Shown piece by piece: positions 56,084 to 64,000 of a stretch of 64,000 nt of DNA. Each line of letters starts with the position of its first letter. The stretch's first letter is position 1. The position numbers and the translations under genes are program-made. The notes under the pieces were generated by a model. The model saw nothing but the letters and a program-made list of their open reading frames with translations, did no database searches and was not told the origin of the DNA. The DNA comes from Paucibacter sp. PLA-PC-4 (lineage in GTDB: Bacteria > Pseudomonadota > Gammaproteobacteria > Burkholderiales > Burkholderiaceae_C), in contig NZ_JAPFGP010000005.1 of assembly GCF_026241155.1 (NCBI RefSeq), positions 1-64,000 of the forward strand. Reading direction: 5' to 3'.

Positions 56084-56830
56084 TCAACCGGGCAGCGCGA
56101 TCACGACGCCGGCCTCGTCGACCGCTGCCTGCGCGGCCCGGCCCGGCTCCAGCCCGTGGCCGGCCGCTGCGAAGCCGACCAGGCTGATGCCGCCGGCCAG
56201 CTGCAGCACGACCTCACCGGCCGCACGCGAGCGGCGCAGCACCGTGCCCGGCAGCAGATTGCGCGCCGGGCCGGTCTCGATCTGCGCCGCCATCTGCACC
56301 GCCGTAGCCTTGCACAGAGCCAGCACCGGCAGACCGCGCGCCAGCCCCAGCAGCTGGGCGCTTTCGCGCGTGATGCGCGAGAACAGCCGCCCGCCTTGGG
56401 GCAGGGCCAACTCCACCCTCAGCAGCCCCTGCTGTGCCCGCAGCGCTGTGACGCAGCAGGGGAACTGGTTGCGCATGCTGGTGCGCACGCCGGTGCCGGC
56501 CACTGTGCCACCCTGGGCGAGCAGGGCCAGCACCTCGGCGCGCGAGCGGCTCAGCGCAGCCTCGGCCGCCAGCACCCGCTCGCCCTCGGCGGTCAGCCGC
56601 GCGCCGCCGCCGCCCGCGCCGCCGACCAGCTTTTCGACCATGGGCGTGCCGGCCAAATTACTCAGGGTCTCGATGGCCTGCCAGGCCGCCTTGTAGCTGA
56701 CGCCGGCCTCGCGGGCCGCCTGCGAAATCGAACCGACCGCGCCGACACGGCGCAGGATGTCAATGCGCTTGTCGCCGGCCTGATGCCGCAGGACCTCGCT
56801 CAGGTTGGAGTGGGCATCATTTCTCTTCAT
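56084..56830 (-). CDS. modE: Molybdate-responsive regulator ModE
   Basis: 248 residues. N-terminal winged helix (about 20-115, ISQAAREAGVSYKAAWQAIETL) and two tandem Mop/TOBE molybdate-binding domains, the first beginning TSMRNQFPCCV (about 115-122) and the second about 185-248. ModE binds molybdate and represses the modABC operon. It is divergent from modA across 61 bases, with a perfect dyad in between. The family gene order (modE divergent from modABC) is standard. Confidence 0.93.
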   Translation of the reverse strand: MKRNDAHSNLSEVLRHQAGDKRIDILRRVGAVGSISQAAREAGVSYKAAWQAIETLSNLAGTPMVEKLVGGAGGGGARLTAEGERVLAAEAALSRSRAEVLALLAQGGTVAGTGVRTSMRNQFPCCVTALRAQQGLLRVELALPQGGRLFSRITRESAQLLGLARGLPVLALCKATAVQMAAQIETGPARNLLPGTVLRRSRAAGEVVLQLAGGISLVGFAAAGHGLEPGRAAQAAVDEAGVVIALPG

Positions 56831-56860
56831 ACGCGCATCCTAACCATCGGCCTATACTGG

Positions 56861-56883
56861 CGCTATTCTTGTTCGGAATAGCG
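56861..56883. promoter_or_regulatory. Probable ModE operator
   Basis: CGCTATTC-N7-GAATAGCG is a perfect eight-base inverted repeat ending eight bases before the modA start. It resembles the CGCTATAT half-site style of known ModE operators and lies between modE and modABC. The resemblance is by eye and not scored. Confidence 0.65.
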
Positions 56884-56891
56884 AGGTTGCC

Positions 56892-57641
56892 GTGATTCGT
56901 TTCTCCGCCCTGGTGCTGCTGACCGCAGTGCTTCTCGGCAGAGCTCATGCGGCCGAGGTGCAGGTGGCCGTTGCCGCCAATTTCAGCGCGCCAATGCTCA
57001 AGATCGTCCAGGCCTTTGAGCAGGACAGCGGACACAAGGCCAAGCTGGCCTTCGGCTCGACCGGCAAGTTCTACGCCCAGATCAAGAACGGCGCTCCATT
57101 CCATCTGCTGCTGGCCGCCGACGTCACGACGCCGCAGCGCTTGGTGGCCGAGGGCCTGGGTCTGGCCGACAGCCGCTTCAGCTACGCGACCGGCCGGCTG
57201 GTGTTGTGGAGCAAGCAGCCTGGCTTGGTGGATGCCCAGGGCGCGGTGCTGACAAAGGCAGGTGCCTTCGAACGCATCGCGCTGGCCGACCCCAAGCTGG
57301 CGCCCTATGGCGCAGCCGCCGTCCAGGCCCTGGGCAAGCTGGACCTGCTGGAAGCGCTGATGCCGAAGTTCGTGCAGGGCGAGAGCATCGCCCAGACCTA
57401 TCAGTTCATCGCCACCGAGAACGCGGCACTGGGTTTTGTCGCGTTGAGCCAAGTGCAAGTGGACGGGCGCATCGCCCAAGGCTCGGCCTGGATCGTGCCG
57501 GCCACCCTGCACGATCCGATACGCCAGGACGCGCTGCTGCTCAAAGCAGGACTCGGCAATCCGGCCGCTACGGCACTGCTGCAGTACCTGCGCAGCGATA
57601 AGTCCCGCGCCATCATCCGCGCCCACGGCTACGAGCTGTAA
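56892..57641 (+). CDS. modA: Molybdate ABC transporter solute-binding protein ModA
   Basis: 249 residues. Signal peptide about 1-20 (LVLLTAVLLGRAHAAE). The mature ModA fold starts VQVAVAANFSAPMLKI with the family's AANF, and continues with FGSTGKFYAQIKNGAPFHLLLAAD, where Ser and other hydroxyl residues bind the oxyanion. It delivers molybdate (or tungstate) to ModB. Starts with GTG-independent ATG context; the operator overlaps its leader. Confidence 0.92.
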   Translation: MIRFSALVLLTAVLLGRAHAAEVQVAVAANFSAPMLKIVQAFEQDSGHKAKLAFGSTGKFYAQIKNGAPFHLLLAADVTTPQRLVAEGLGLADSRFSYATGRLVLWSKQPGLVDAQGAVLTKAGAFERIALADPKLAPYGAAAVQALGKLDLLEALMPKFVQGESIAQTYQFIATENAALGFVALSQVQVDGRIAQGSAWIVPATLHDPIRQDALLLKAGLGNPAATALLQYLRSDKSRAIIRAHGYEL

Positions 57642-57653
57642 GGGGCCGCAGCA

Positions 57654-58331
57654 ATGCCGCTCGACTCCGCCGCCTGGCAGGCAATCGCTTTGACCCTGAA
57701 GCTGGCCGGCCTGACCACCGTTTTGCTGCTGTTGCTGGCCACGCCGCTGGCCTGGTGGCTGGCACAGACGCGCTCGCGCTGGCGGGCGCCAGTCGCCGCG
57801 CTGGTGACCCTGCCACTGGTGCTCCCGCCAACCGTGCTCGGCTTTTATCTGCTGGTGCTGATGGGACCGAGCGGCCCGCTGGGCCGGCTGACGCTAGCAC
57901 TGGGCTGGGGCACGCTGCCCTTCACCTTCAGCGGTCTGCTGATCGGCTCCATCCTGTTTTCCCTGCCCTTCGCGGTTCAGCCGATTCAGCATGCCTTCGA
58001 GGCCATCGGGTCGCGAGCGATGGAGGCGGCAGCGACCTTGCGTGCCCGCCCGCTCGATGCCTTCTTCACAGTCGCCCTGCCGCTGGCCCGGCCGGGTTTG
58101 GTCACTGCGACCATCCTGAGCTTTGCGCACACGGTTGGCGAGTTCGGCGTGGTGCTGATGATGGGCGGCAATATCCCGGGACAGACCCGTGTGGTCTCGA
58201 CACTGATCTACGGCCATGTCGAGGCGCTGGAGTATGCCCAGGCCCATTGGCTGGCCGGCGGCATGCTGCTGTTCTCCTTCGCCGTGCTGTTGATCCTCGC
58301 ACTGATGAACAAGCGTCGCTCGCTGCTATGA
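57654..58331 (+). CDS. modB: Molybdate ABC transporter permease ModB
   Basis: 225 residues, five to six helices. The typical ModB pattern [16 protein letters not shown] (about 44-59) and the EAA-loop [23 protein letters not shown] (about 124-146) are present. Inner-membrane channel for molybdate. Its ATG lies 12 bases after modA and its stop overlaps modC (ATGA). Confidence 0.93.
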   Translation: MPLDSAAWQAIALTLKLAGLTTVLLLLLATPLAWWLAQTRSRWRAPVAALVTLPLVLPPTVLGFYLLVLMGPSGPLGRLTLALGWGTLPFTFSGLLIGSILFSLPFAVQPIQHAFEAIGSRAMEAAATLRARPLDAFFTVALPLARPGLVTATILSFAHTVGEFGVVLMMGGNIPGQTRVVSTLIYGHVEALEYAQAHWLAGGMLLFSFAVLLILALMNKRRSLL

Positions 58332-59410
58332 GCCCGGCCCACCAGATCCGCCTGCGCCTGCCGCGTGCGGCCTTCGAGCTGGCCGTAGACATCGAACTGC
58401 CGGCGCGCGGTATCACCGCCCTGTTCGGCGCCTCCGGCTGTGGCAAAACCAGCCTGCTGCGCAGCGTCGCGGGGTTGGAGCGCGGGGCCCTCGGCCTGGT
58501 GCGGATCGGCGGCGAGTGCTGGCAGGACGATGCGGCCGGGCTGTGCCTGCCCACGTGGCGACGCCCGCTAGGCTATGTATTTCAGGAGGCCAGCCTGTTC
58601 GAGCACCTCGATGTGCAGGGCAACCTGCACTACGGCCTGAGGCGCGCCGGCGGGGTACAGGGAGCAAAGGCGCTGCAGCAGGCCATAGCGCTGCTGGACA
58701 TCGGCGGGCTGCTCAAGCGCTCGACCGTCCAGCTCTCGGGCGGCGAGCGCCAGCGCGTCGCGATCGCCCGCGCGCTGGCCACCGGCCCTCGCCTGCTGCT
58801 GCTCGACGAGCCGCTCGCCGCGCTGGACCTGGCCCGCAAGCAGGAGATCCTGCCCTGGCTGGAGCGGCTGCGCGACGAGCTCAGCATCCCTATGCTTTAC
58901 GTCACCCACGCGGTCGACGAGCTGGCCCGCCTGGCCGACCACATGGTGCTGCTGGACCAGGGCCAGGTCCGTGCTGCGGGCCCGGTGGCCGAGTTGCTGG
59001 CCGCGATCGACAACCCGTTGCACCTGGGCGATGACGCGGGCGCGCTGCTCAACGGCACGCTGGCCGAGCGCGACCCACGCTGGCATCTGTGCCGCGTCGC
59101 CTTTGATGGCGGCAGCCTGTGGCTCAGCGACAGCGGTCTGACCCCGGGTCAGCCGCTGCGGCTGCGAGTGTTGGCGCGCGATGTCAGCGTCGCGACCCAA
59201 CCGCCACGCCACAGCAGCATCCAGAACCAACTGCCCTGCGTGATCGACAGTATGGCCGAGCACACCCACCCGTCGCAGTTGCTGCTGCGGCTGCGCTGCG
59301 GGCCGGCTGTGCTGCTAGCACGCATCACCAAGAAGGCCGCCGACGAGCTGCAGTTGCGGCCCGACTTGCAGGTCTGGGCACAGGTCAAGTCGGTGGCGCT
59401 GGTGCGGTAG
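58328..59410 (+). CDS. modC: Molybdate ABC transporter ATPase ModC
   Basis: 360 residues. ABC cassette with Walker [10 protein letters not shown] (about 34-42), signature LSGGERQR (about 137-144), Walker [13 protein letters not shown] (about 156-167) and switch His in VTHAVDE. The C-terminal extension (about 290-355, [18 protein letters not shown]) is the TOBE domain that regulates transport by molybdate. Overlaps modB by four bases. Confidence 0.93.
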   Translation: MSPAHQIRLRLPRAAFELAVDIELPARGITALFGASGCGKTSLLRSVAGLERGALGLVRIGGECWQDDAAGLCLPTWRRPLGYVFQEASLFEHLDVQGNLHYGLRRAGGVQGAKALQQAIALLDIGGLLKRSTVQLSGGERQRVAIARALATGPRLLLLDEPLAALDLARKQEILPWLERLRDELSIPMLYVTHAVDELARLADHMVLLDQGQVRAAGPVAELLAAIDNPLHLGDDAGALLNGTLAERDPRWHLCRVAFDGGSLWLSDSGLTPGQPLRLRVLARDVSVATQPPRHSSIQNQLPCVIDSMAEHTHPSQLLLRLRCGPAVLLARITKKAADELQLRPDLQVWAQVKSVALVR

Positions 59411-59684
59411 CAGCGAGGCTCGCGCGCCAAGCATGCCGACTCGCATCGCGCAGCTGTTCGGCCCTCACCGCGTGGGCGCCATCGGCCAGCGCATGGATCA
59501 AGGCCTGGGTTGAGGAGGACCAGGGGTAGCTGCACGACAGGCCCATATCGCGATAGACCTCTTGCGGTTGCCCTTCACCAGTTCGATGCACGACCACGGC
59601 GGCGAGGAAGCCGCGGCCCTTGCACATCTCCATCGTGCCAGCATAGATCCGATACTGGCCATCGCTGCGATCTTCGAACTGCAT
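59385..59684 (-). CDS. Small hypothetical protein
   Basis: 99 residues from an ATG with AAGGAG five bases upstream. No signal peptide or membrane helix. The core YRIYAGTMEMCKGRGFLAAV VVHR, then an Ala-rich helix ALIHALADGAHAV, resembles in outline the protein encoded divergently at 59894-60115 (same alternation of beta strands then helix). The 3' end overlaps modC on the opposite strand by 26 bases. Function unknown. Confidence 0.6.
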   Translation of the reverse strand: MQFEDRSDGQYRIYAGTMEMCKGRGFLAAVVVHRTGEGQPQEVYRDMGLSCSYPWSSSTQALIHALADGAHAVRAEQLRDASRHAWRASLAATAPAPPT

Positions 59685-59893
59685 ACGCACTCCTTGAGAG
59701 ACCCACCCAGCGCCTGACCACGCCGCATGGACCAGGATCAGTCGATCCATGGCATGGCCCGGTACGCAGATGAGTCCGCGGGCAAACACTGCCGGCATCT
59801 GCGCGTTTCGTCTGTGCGTCAGCCAACACAGCATGGCCGCGCTGCTGTGCCGACCGCTGGCGCGCATACTCCAGGCTTGACTTGGAGATGATC

Positions 59894-60115
59894 ATGGCCG
59901 TGTCGCAGACCTTCAGACACAAAGACTATGCGCTGGTCTGCAGTGCCGAAATTAACGACAGCGGTCGCTTCGAGCCGGCACTGGTCGTATCCAGGCATGC
60001 ATGGCCGAGTCGCCCCCGCACGATCTCAGTCCCGCGCGGCGCCCACCCAACCGCCGAAGTCGCGATAGCAGTGGCCCATGCCCAGGGTATCGAATGGATC
60101 AGCAACTACGGCTGA
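59894..60115 (+). CDS. Small hypothetical protein
   Basis: 73 residues. GGAG six bases before the ATG; a second ATG two codons earlier is also open. The pattern YALVCSAEINDSGRFEPALVVSRH and a helix EVAIAVAHAQGIEWI echo the divergent protein on the other side of the 209-base gap. Compact beta-beta-alpha layout. Function unknown. Confidence 0.6.
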   Translation: MAVSQTFRHKDYALVCSAEINDSGRFEPALVVSRHAWPSRPRTISVPRGAHPTAEVAIAVAHAQGIEWISNYG

Positions 60116-60227
60116 CGGTCAGCGACAGTCACAATACCGATATCGCACCTTCACCAGGTCCGATCTCTGCGACCGAGCCCGACGGCTATCGCCGACCCCG
60201 GCAGCGCTGCTGGCTACAATCGCCCTC

Positions 60228-60575
60228 ATGCCCCGCTGGCTCCGCGCCCTTCTCATTGCCCTGTTGATCCCGGTCTACGGCCTCGCCGCTGTCGGTATCG
60301 TCGCTTCCGATGAAGCGAATGCCGGGCAGCTGCGGATCGAGGGGCATCAAAACCCCGAGGCCCTGGGCGACAGCTTCAGCGGCAATGTGGCCGACCTGGC
60401 CTTCGAGCTGGGCGATACCTCGGACGATGTCTCCGAAATCCCGCCCCCTGAGAGCCTGCTGACCGCCCCGGCCCCGGCGCCCACGGCGGCACTGAGCGCT
60501 GTCGATCCGCGCCCGCCGACCAGCCGCGCGGAGACGCCGCTGCGGCCGCCGAAGACCGACGCGCTGCGCGCCTGA
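60228..60575 (+). CDS. Small single-span membrane or secreted protein
   Basis: 115 residues. A basic start and hydrophobic segment (about 4-27, LRALLIALLIPVYGLAAVGIVA) are followed by an acidic middle (FELGDTSDDVSEIPPPE) and a Pro-rich tail. TACAAT seven bases before the ATG is a plausible -10 box, which would make a near-leaderless transcript. No family recognised. A weak hairpin with a short T run follows the stop (60585-60604). Confidence 0.6.
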   Translation: MPRWLRALLIALLIPVYGLAAVGIVASDEANAGQLRIEGHQNPEALGDSFSGNVADLAFELGDTSDDVSEIPPPESLLTAPAPAPTAALSAVDPRPPTSRAETPLRPPKTDALRA

Positions 60576-60665
60576 GCGCGCCTTGCCCGCTGGCCGGGCT
60601 TTCTGCGCCCCGGCTCGCCGCCGGCGGGCGCACTCATCCGACGTCGACACGGCCCACCCGCTCTC

Positions 60666-61979
60666 ATGGAAATCGCCTTACTATTTGTCCTGATCCTGAT
60701 CAACGGCCTGTTCGCCATGTCAGAGATCGCCCTGGTCACTGCGCGCAAGGCGCGCATGCAAAAGCTGATCGACGAAGGCGACAAGTCCGCCGCCGCGGCC
60801 GTCAAGCTGGGCGAGGATCCGACCCGTTTCATGTCCACCATCCAGATCGGTATCACCTCGATCGGCGTGCTCAACGGCATCGTCGGCGAGGCTGCGCTGG
60901 CCGGACCGCTGGCGCTGTGGCTGCAGACGCTTGGCATGCAGCCCGACGTCGCCCGACCCGGTGCCACCGCGCTGGTGGTGGTGCTGATCACCTATTTCTC
61001 CATTGTGCTGGGCGAACTCGTGCCCAAGCGCCTAGGCCAGTCGAACCCGGAGGCGGTGGCCCGGCTCGTGGCCACGCCGATCTCGGCACTGGCGATCGCG
61101 ACCAAGCCCTTTGTGCGCCTGCTGTCGGGCTCGACCAATGCCTTGCTGCGCCTGCTGGGCGTCAAGGCCAGCAGCAGCTTCAATGTGACCGAAGAGGAGA
61201 TCCATGCGGTGCTGGCCGAGGGCACCAGCGCCGGGGTGATCGAGTCGCACGAGCACACCATGGTGCGCAATGTATTTCGGCTCGACGACCGCCAGATTAG
61301 CTCGCTGATGGTGCCGCGCGGCGACGTGGTCTGCCTGGACCTGAATTTGCCGCTGGAGGAAAACCTGGCCCGCATCGAGTCCTCTGACCATGCACGCTTC
61401 CCGGTGGTGCGCGAAGGGCTCAATAACATCGTCGGCGTGGTCAATGCCCGCCAGCTGCTGTCGCAGCTGATGCGCGGCGGTGCGCCCAAGCTCGATGAGC
61501 ATCTGCAGCAGCCGCTCTATGTGCCGGAGACGCTGACCGGCATGGAGTTGCTGGACAACTTCCGTTCCTCGCATGTGCACATGGCCTTTGTCATCGACGA
61601 GTACGGCGAAGTACAGGGCCTGGTGACCTTGCAAGATCTGGTGGAGGCCATCACCGGCGAGTTTCAGCCAGGCGATCCGGCCGATTCCTGGGCGGTAAAG
61701 CGAGTTGATGGTTCTTGGCTCTTGGACGGACACATCCCAGTGCCCGAATTGAAGGACCGACTGGAACTGGACGAGGTTCCCGAGGAGGAGCGCGGCCGTT
61801 ATCACACGCTCAGCGGGATGATGATGCTGCTGACAGGTCGACTGCCCAAGGTGGCCGACACGGTGGAGTGGGAGGGCTGGCGCTTTGAGATCGTCGACAT
61901 GGATGGCAAGACCATAGACAAGGTGCTGGCCAGCCGCGCGGCGCGGGCCGAGGAGCACGACAGTGACCGGCGCACTTAA
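60666..61979 (+). CDS. CNNM/CorC (hemolysin-type) membrane protein
   Basis: 437 residues. DUF21/CNNM transmembrane domain at about 1-185 (LFVLILINGLFAMSEIALVTARKARM; ITSIGVLNGIVGEAALAGPL), two CBS domains (about 205-335, LMVPRGDVVCLD, ARFPVVREGLNNIVGVV) and a CorC_HlyC domain (about 350-425). Family members are linked to magnesium and cobalt homeostasis; the label hemolysin is historical. The downstream lipoprotein gene overlaps its 3' end by 17 bases. Confidence 0.92.
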   Translation: MEIALLFVLILINGLFAMSEIALVTARKARMQKLIDEGDKSAAAAVKLGEDPTRFMSTIQIGITSIGVLNGIVGEAALAGPLALWLQTLGMQPDVARPGATALVVVLITYFSIVLGELVPKRLGQSNPEAVARLVATPISALAIATKPFVRLLSGSTNALLRLLGVKASSSFNVTEEEIHAVLAEGTSAGVIESHEHTMVRNVFRLDDRQISSLMVPRGDVVCLDLNLPLEENLARIESSDHARFPVVREGLNNIVGVVNARQLLSQLMRGGAPKLDEHLQQPLYVPETLTGMELLDNFRSSHVHMAFVIDEYGEVQGLVTLQDLVEAITGEFQPGDPADSWAVKRVDGSWLLDGHIPVPELKDRLELDEVPEEERGRYHTLSGMMMLLTGRLPKVADTVEWEGWRFEIVDMDGKTIDKVLASRAARAEEHDSDRRT

Positions 61980-62427
61980 GAGCTGTTGCACGGCCCTGTC
62001 AGTGCTGCTCCTGCTCGGCTGCTCCGAGGGCTACCCGGGCAAAAGCGCGCCGCTGATCAGCCCTTTCGACATGGGCAATGAGCAGCGCCTGTCGGCCCTC
62101 AACGAGATCGGTGCCGAGGCCCACCCCCAGAGGCGCTGGAGCTTCGCGCTGAGCAACGGTTGCAGGCTGGAGGTAGGCCACAAACGCAAGAACAGCCGTC
62201 GGCTCACCCAGGTCTTCGAGCTGCGGCGCGGCATGGACGTGGACGTCTCGTTCGACGAACCGGACCAAACATTCGACGTTCACCTGCTGGCCAGCGCCGC
62301 CGCCGATGCGCCGCGCCTGGGCACCCTGCTGGAGAGCGAGGCTTGGACCGACGCTGTGCAGGCGGATCTGCTGCTGCAGTTGCTGATGCGGGACTGCGGT
62401 GCCAGTCCTTCAGCGCTTGCGGACTGA
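61963..62427 (+). CDS. Lipoprotein of unknown function
   Basis: 154 residues from a GTG with GAGGAG seven bases upstream. A lipoprotein signal ends in LLLGC (Cys at about residue 20). The mature domain is of mixed charge with no motif I recognise. It overlaps the end of the CNNM/CorC gene, so the two are probably cotranscribed. Converges on the thioredoxin gene with a 25-base gap. Confidence 0.72.
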   Translation: MTGALKSCCTALSVLLLLGCSEGYPGKSAPLISPFDMGNEQRLSALNEIGAEAHPQRRWSFALSNGCRLEVGHKRKNSRRLTQVFELRRGMDVDVSFDEPDQTFDVHLLASAAADAPRLGTLLESEAWTDAVQADLLLQLLMRDCGASPSALAD

Positions 62428-62452
62428 AGGGCGGCAAACGCGATGACGGGGC

Positions 62453-62881
62453 TTACACCACCCAGTCCCGCTCCAACCACTCGATGATCTGCGGTGCCTG
62501 CAGCGCGCCGTTGATACGCTGGCGCTCCTGGCCGTCGCGCAGCAGCACCAGCGCGGGCAGGCCGCGCAGGCCCAGGCGCTGGGCGAGGCGCGGATTTTTG
62601 TCGGTGTCGAGCCGGGCGAACACCACCTGGCCCTTCATCTGGCGTGCCGCCAGCGCCAGCTGGGGCGCCATCATGCGGCTGGGCACGCACCAGGCGGCGG
62701 TCAGCTCCAACACAATAGGCAGCTCGGTGCCGCTGACCACGGCGTCGAAGTTTGTCTCGCCAAGTTCCACCGATCCACCGTCCAGCAGCGGCCGGGTGCA
62801 GTGGTCGCACGCCGGGTTGTACCGGGCACCCGCTTCGTAAACGCGGTTTTTGCTCAGGCAATGAGAGCAGGTGATCAGCAT
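62453..62881 (-). CDS. Thioredoxin-2-like protein with CxxS active site
   Basis: 142 residues. N-terminal zinc ribbon with two CxxC pairs (Cys5/Cys8 and Cys25/Cys28), as in TrxC, then a thioredoxin fold (about 35-140, with the cis-Pro loop RGLPALVLL and RINGALQ). The active-site motif is WCVPS (Cys65, Ser68) where TrxC has WCGPC, so the resolving Cys is missing and only a monothiol remains. It cannot do ordinary dithiol reduction and may form mixed disulfides or act in a redox relay. The zinc part is intact. Confidence 0.88.
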   Translation of the reverse strand: MLITCSHCLSKNRVYEAGARYNPACDHCTRPLLDGGSVELGETNFDAVVSGTELPIVLELTAAWCVPSRMMAPQLALAARQMKGQVVFARLDTDKNPRLAQRLGLRGLPALVLLRDGQERQRINGALQAPQIIEWLERDWVV

Positions 62882-63046
62882 GTGGGAGGACCTCGGACAA
62901 CTTTGGGGAGCACCCGCTCGAGCGGCGGCATGCCCGAATTTTGCAGGGCCGCCGCCGCCGCAGGGGTTTCAAGACGACCCAAGGCGTAACAGCCTGCTTC
63001 GCGAGGACCCTCTAAAATCCGCCCCCCAGCGAACCGACCCGAGCCC

Positions 63047-63835
63047 ATGAACATCATCGTCAACGAAGACCTGCGCGCCTACATCGACCCGCTGACTCCC
63101 GAGGAACACGCGGCGCTTGAGCGCAGCATTCTGGCCGAAGGCTGTCGCGACGCGCTGGTGCTGTGGGGCGAGGTGCTGGTCGACGGCCACAACCGCTACG
63201 GCATCTGCCGCAAGCACGGCCTGCCTTTCCAGACCGTGCAGAATTCACGCTTCAAGTCCATCGAGGACGTGCATCTGTGGATGATCGACCAGCATCTGGG
63301 CCGGCGCAGCGTGTCGGACTTCCAGCGTGGCGTACTGGCCTTGCGAAAGAAGGAACTGGTGGCGCAGCGCCGCGCCCAGATCCTTGCCAGCGAGCCGCTG
63401 CCGGCCCCCGCCGACAGCACGGCCCCAGAGCTGCCGCCGGCCGAGGCGCTGAACAGCCGCGAGGCCATCGCCCGGGCGGCCCGCATCAGCAGCAGCCAGG
63501 TGGTACAGATCGAGAAGATCCAGAAACAAGCGGCTCCTGAACTTGTCGCCGCCGTCAAGGCCGGCGAGATCTCGATCAATGCGGCCGCCGCGGTGGCCAG
63601 CCTGCCGGTCGAGGAACAGGTGGCCGCTGCGGCCGGCGGCAAGGATGAGCTCAAGCAGGCCGCCAAGCGCGTGCGCGAGGCCAGCAAACCCAGCAAGCCC
63701 AAGCCTGCGCCGCAAGAGGCCGTGGCGGGCGCCGAGACGGCACCCGCCAGCGAGCTGGAACGCCTGCAGGTCCGTATTGCCGAGCTCGAAGCCGAAAACG
63801 CCGCGCTGCGCCGGCAACTGGCCGCGCTGCAGTAA
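63047..63835 (+). CDS. ParB N-terminal-like (plasmid replication/partition-related) protein
   Basis: 262 residues. About 10-85 resembles the ParB/Srx nuclease-like domain (DPLTPEEHAALERSILAEG, LVDGHNRYGICRKHG). The middle (about 85-185) contains helix-turn-helix-like repeats (RAARISSSQVVQIEKIQ). The C-terminus is an Ala/Lys-rich linker ending in a leucine coiled coil (ELERLQVRIAELEAENAALRRQ). Related proteins are annotated as plasmid replication or partition related. No parA adjoins, so a DNA-binding regulatory role is likely. Confidence 0.75.
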   Translation: MNIIVNEDLRAYIDPLTPEEHAALERSILAEGCRDALVLWGEVLVDGHNRYGICRKHGLPFQTVQNSRFKSIEDVHLWMIDQHLGRRSVSDFQRGVLALRKKELVAQRRAQILASEPLPAPADSTAPELPPAEALNSREAIARAARISSSQVVQIEKIQKQAAPELVAAVKAGEISINAAAAVASLPVEEQVAAAAGGKDELKQAAKRVREASKPSKPKPAPQEAVAGAETAPASELERLQVRIAELEAENAALRRQLAALQ

Positions 63836-63850
63836 AGAAAGCCAACGGCT

Positions 63851-64000
63851 TCAGGGTGCATCAGCCAGTCGCTCGGCCAGATCCCCGCCCAGCTGCCGCA
63901 TGAAAGCCCGCACCCGGGCGGTATCGCGCAGGTCCGGATGGGTCAGCAGCCAGACCGGGATGCTCATGTCGGGCAACACCGCGGAGACGGGCATGAGCTC
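63851..64000 (-). CDS. LysR-family regulator, C-terminal fragment (cut by window end)
   Basis: 49 residues read from the window edge to a TGA. The stretch IPVWLLTHPDLRDTARVRAFM and the final LGGDLAERLADAP match the C-terminus of LysR substrate-binding domains. The N-terminal part lies beyond the window. It converges on the ParB-like gene with a 15-base gap. Confidence 0.7.
   Translation of the reverse strand, partial: ELMPVSAVLPDMSIPVWLLTHPDLRDTARVRAFMRQLGGDLAERLADAP

Overview
The window is GC-rich, densely coding DNA with many 1-20 bp gene overlaps. Gene content suggests a betaproteobacterium of the Burkholderiales, plausibly the Roseateles/Pelomonas/Rubrivivax group: LysR regulators, ArgP/LysE, TRAP and dipeptide-type ABC transporters, and a type II secretion-like cluster. 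The taxonomic call is an inference from gene content only. The first 55 bases are not genomic. They read as an Illumina Nextera P7 adapter with an i7 index, so this is the raw end of a contig and the first gene is cut there.

Layout. 56-5358 (minus): a type II secretion/type IV pilus-like operon in the order major pseudopilin (G), platform protein (F), ATPase (E), GspL-like, GspM-like and a truncated small membrane protein. 5723-8899: an RpiB-family isomerase, a divergent argP/lysE amino-acid exporter pair and a GcvA-type LysR. 9014-14626: a six-gene catabolic operon (SDR dehydrogenase, TRAP transporter PQM, split transketolase), probably controlled by the divergent LysR. 14896-20581: ssb, a LytS/LytTR two-component system coupled to a DUF2807 protein, a cupin and RecQ. 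20666-28533: a TonB-dependent receptor, three very small exported proteins, a lipoprotein with a zinc-metallopeptidase motif and a hybrid histidine kinase. 28960-31800: a TetR-led operon with an unusual ABC1/UbiB-like kinase. 31811-33312: a small lipoprotein and a putative XRE/nucleotidyltransferase toxin-antitoxin pair.

The centrepiece is 33389-50019. On the minus strand lies a YejBEF/Dpp-like peptide ABC transporter: two permeases and one ATPase with two fused nucleotide-binding domains. Divergent from it are SEVEN consecutive paralogous family-5 solute-binding protein genes, each about 600 residues. Six form ATGA-overlapping neighbours, so they look like one translationally coupled mRNA. 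By eye the paralogues pair in mirror order along the array (1 with 7, 2 with 6, 3 with 5, 4 alone). One membrane transporter apparently served by seven co-expressed binding proteins is the most unusual system here.

50051-64000 holds a hypothetical protein, acetoacetyl-CoA synthetase, a PAS-GGDEF diguanylate cyclase, a PfkB sugar kinase, the modE/modABC molybdate system with a likely ModE operator, two small mutually similar hypothetical proteins, a CNNM/CorC-type membrane protein, a lipoprotein, a thioredoxin-2-like protein whose active site is CxxS, a ParB-N-terminal-like protein and the C-terminus of a LysR regulator cut by the window end. No rRNA, tRNA, CRISPR array, insertion sequence or prophage was seen.
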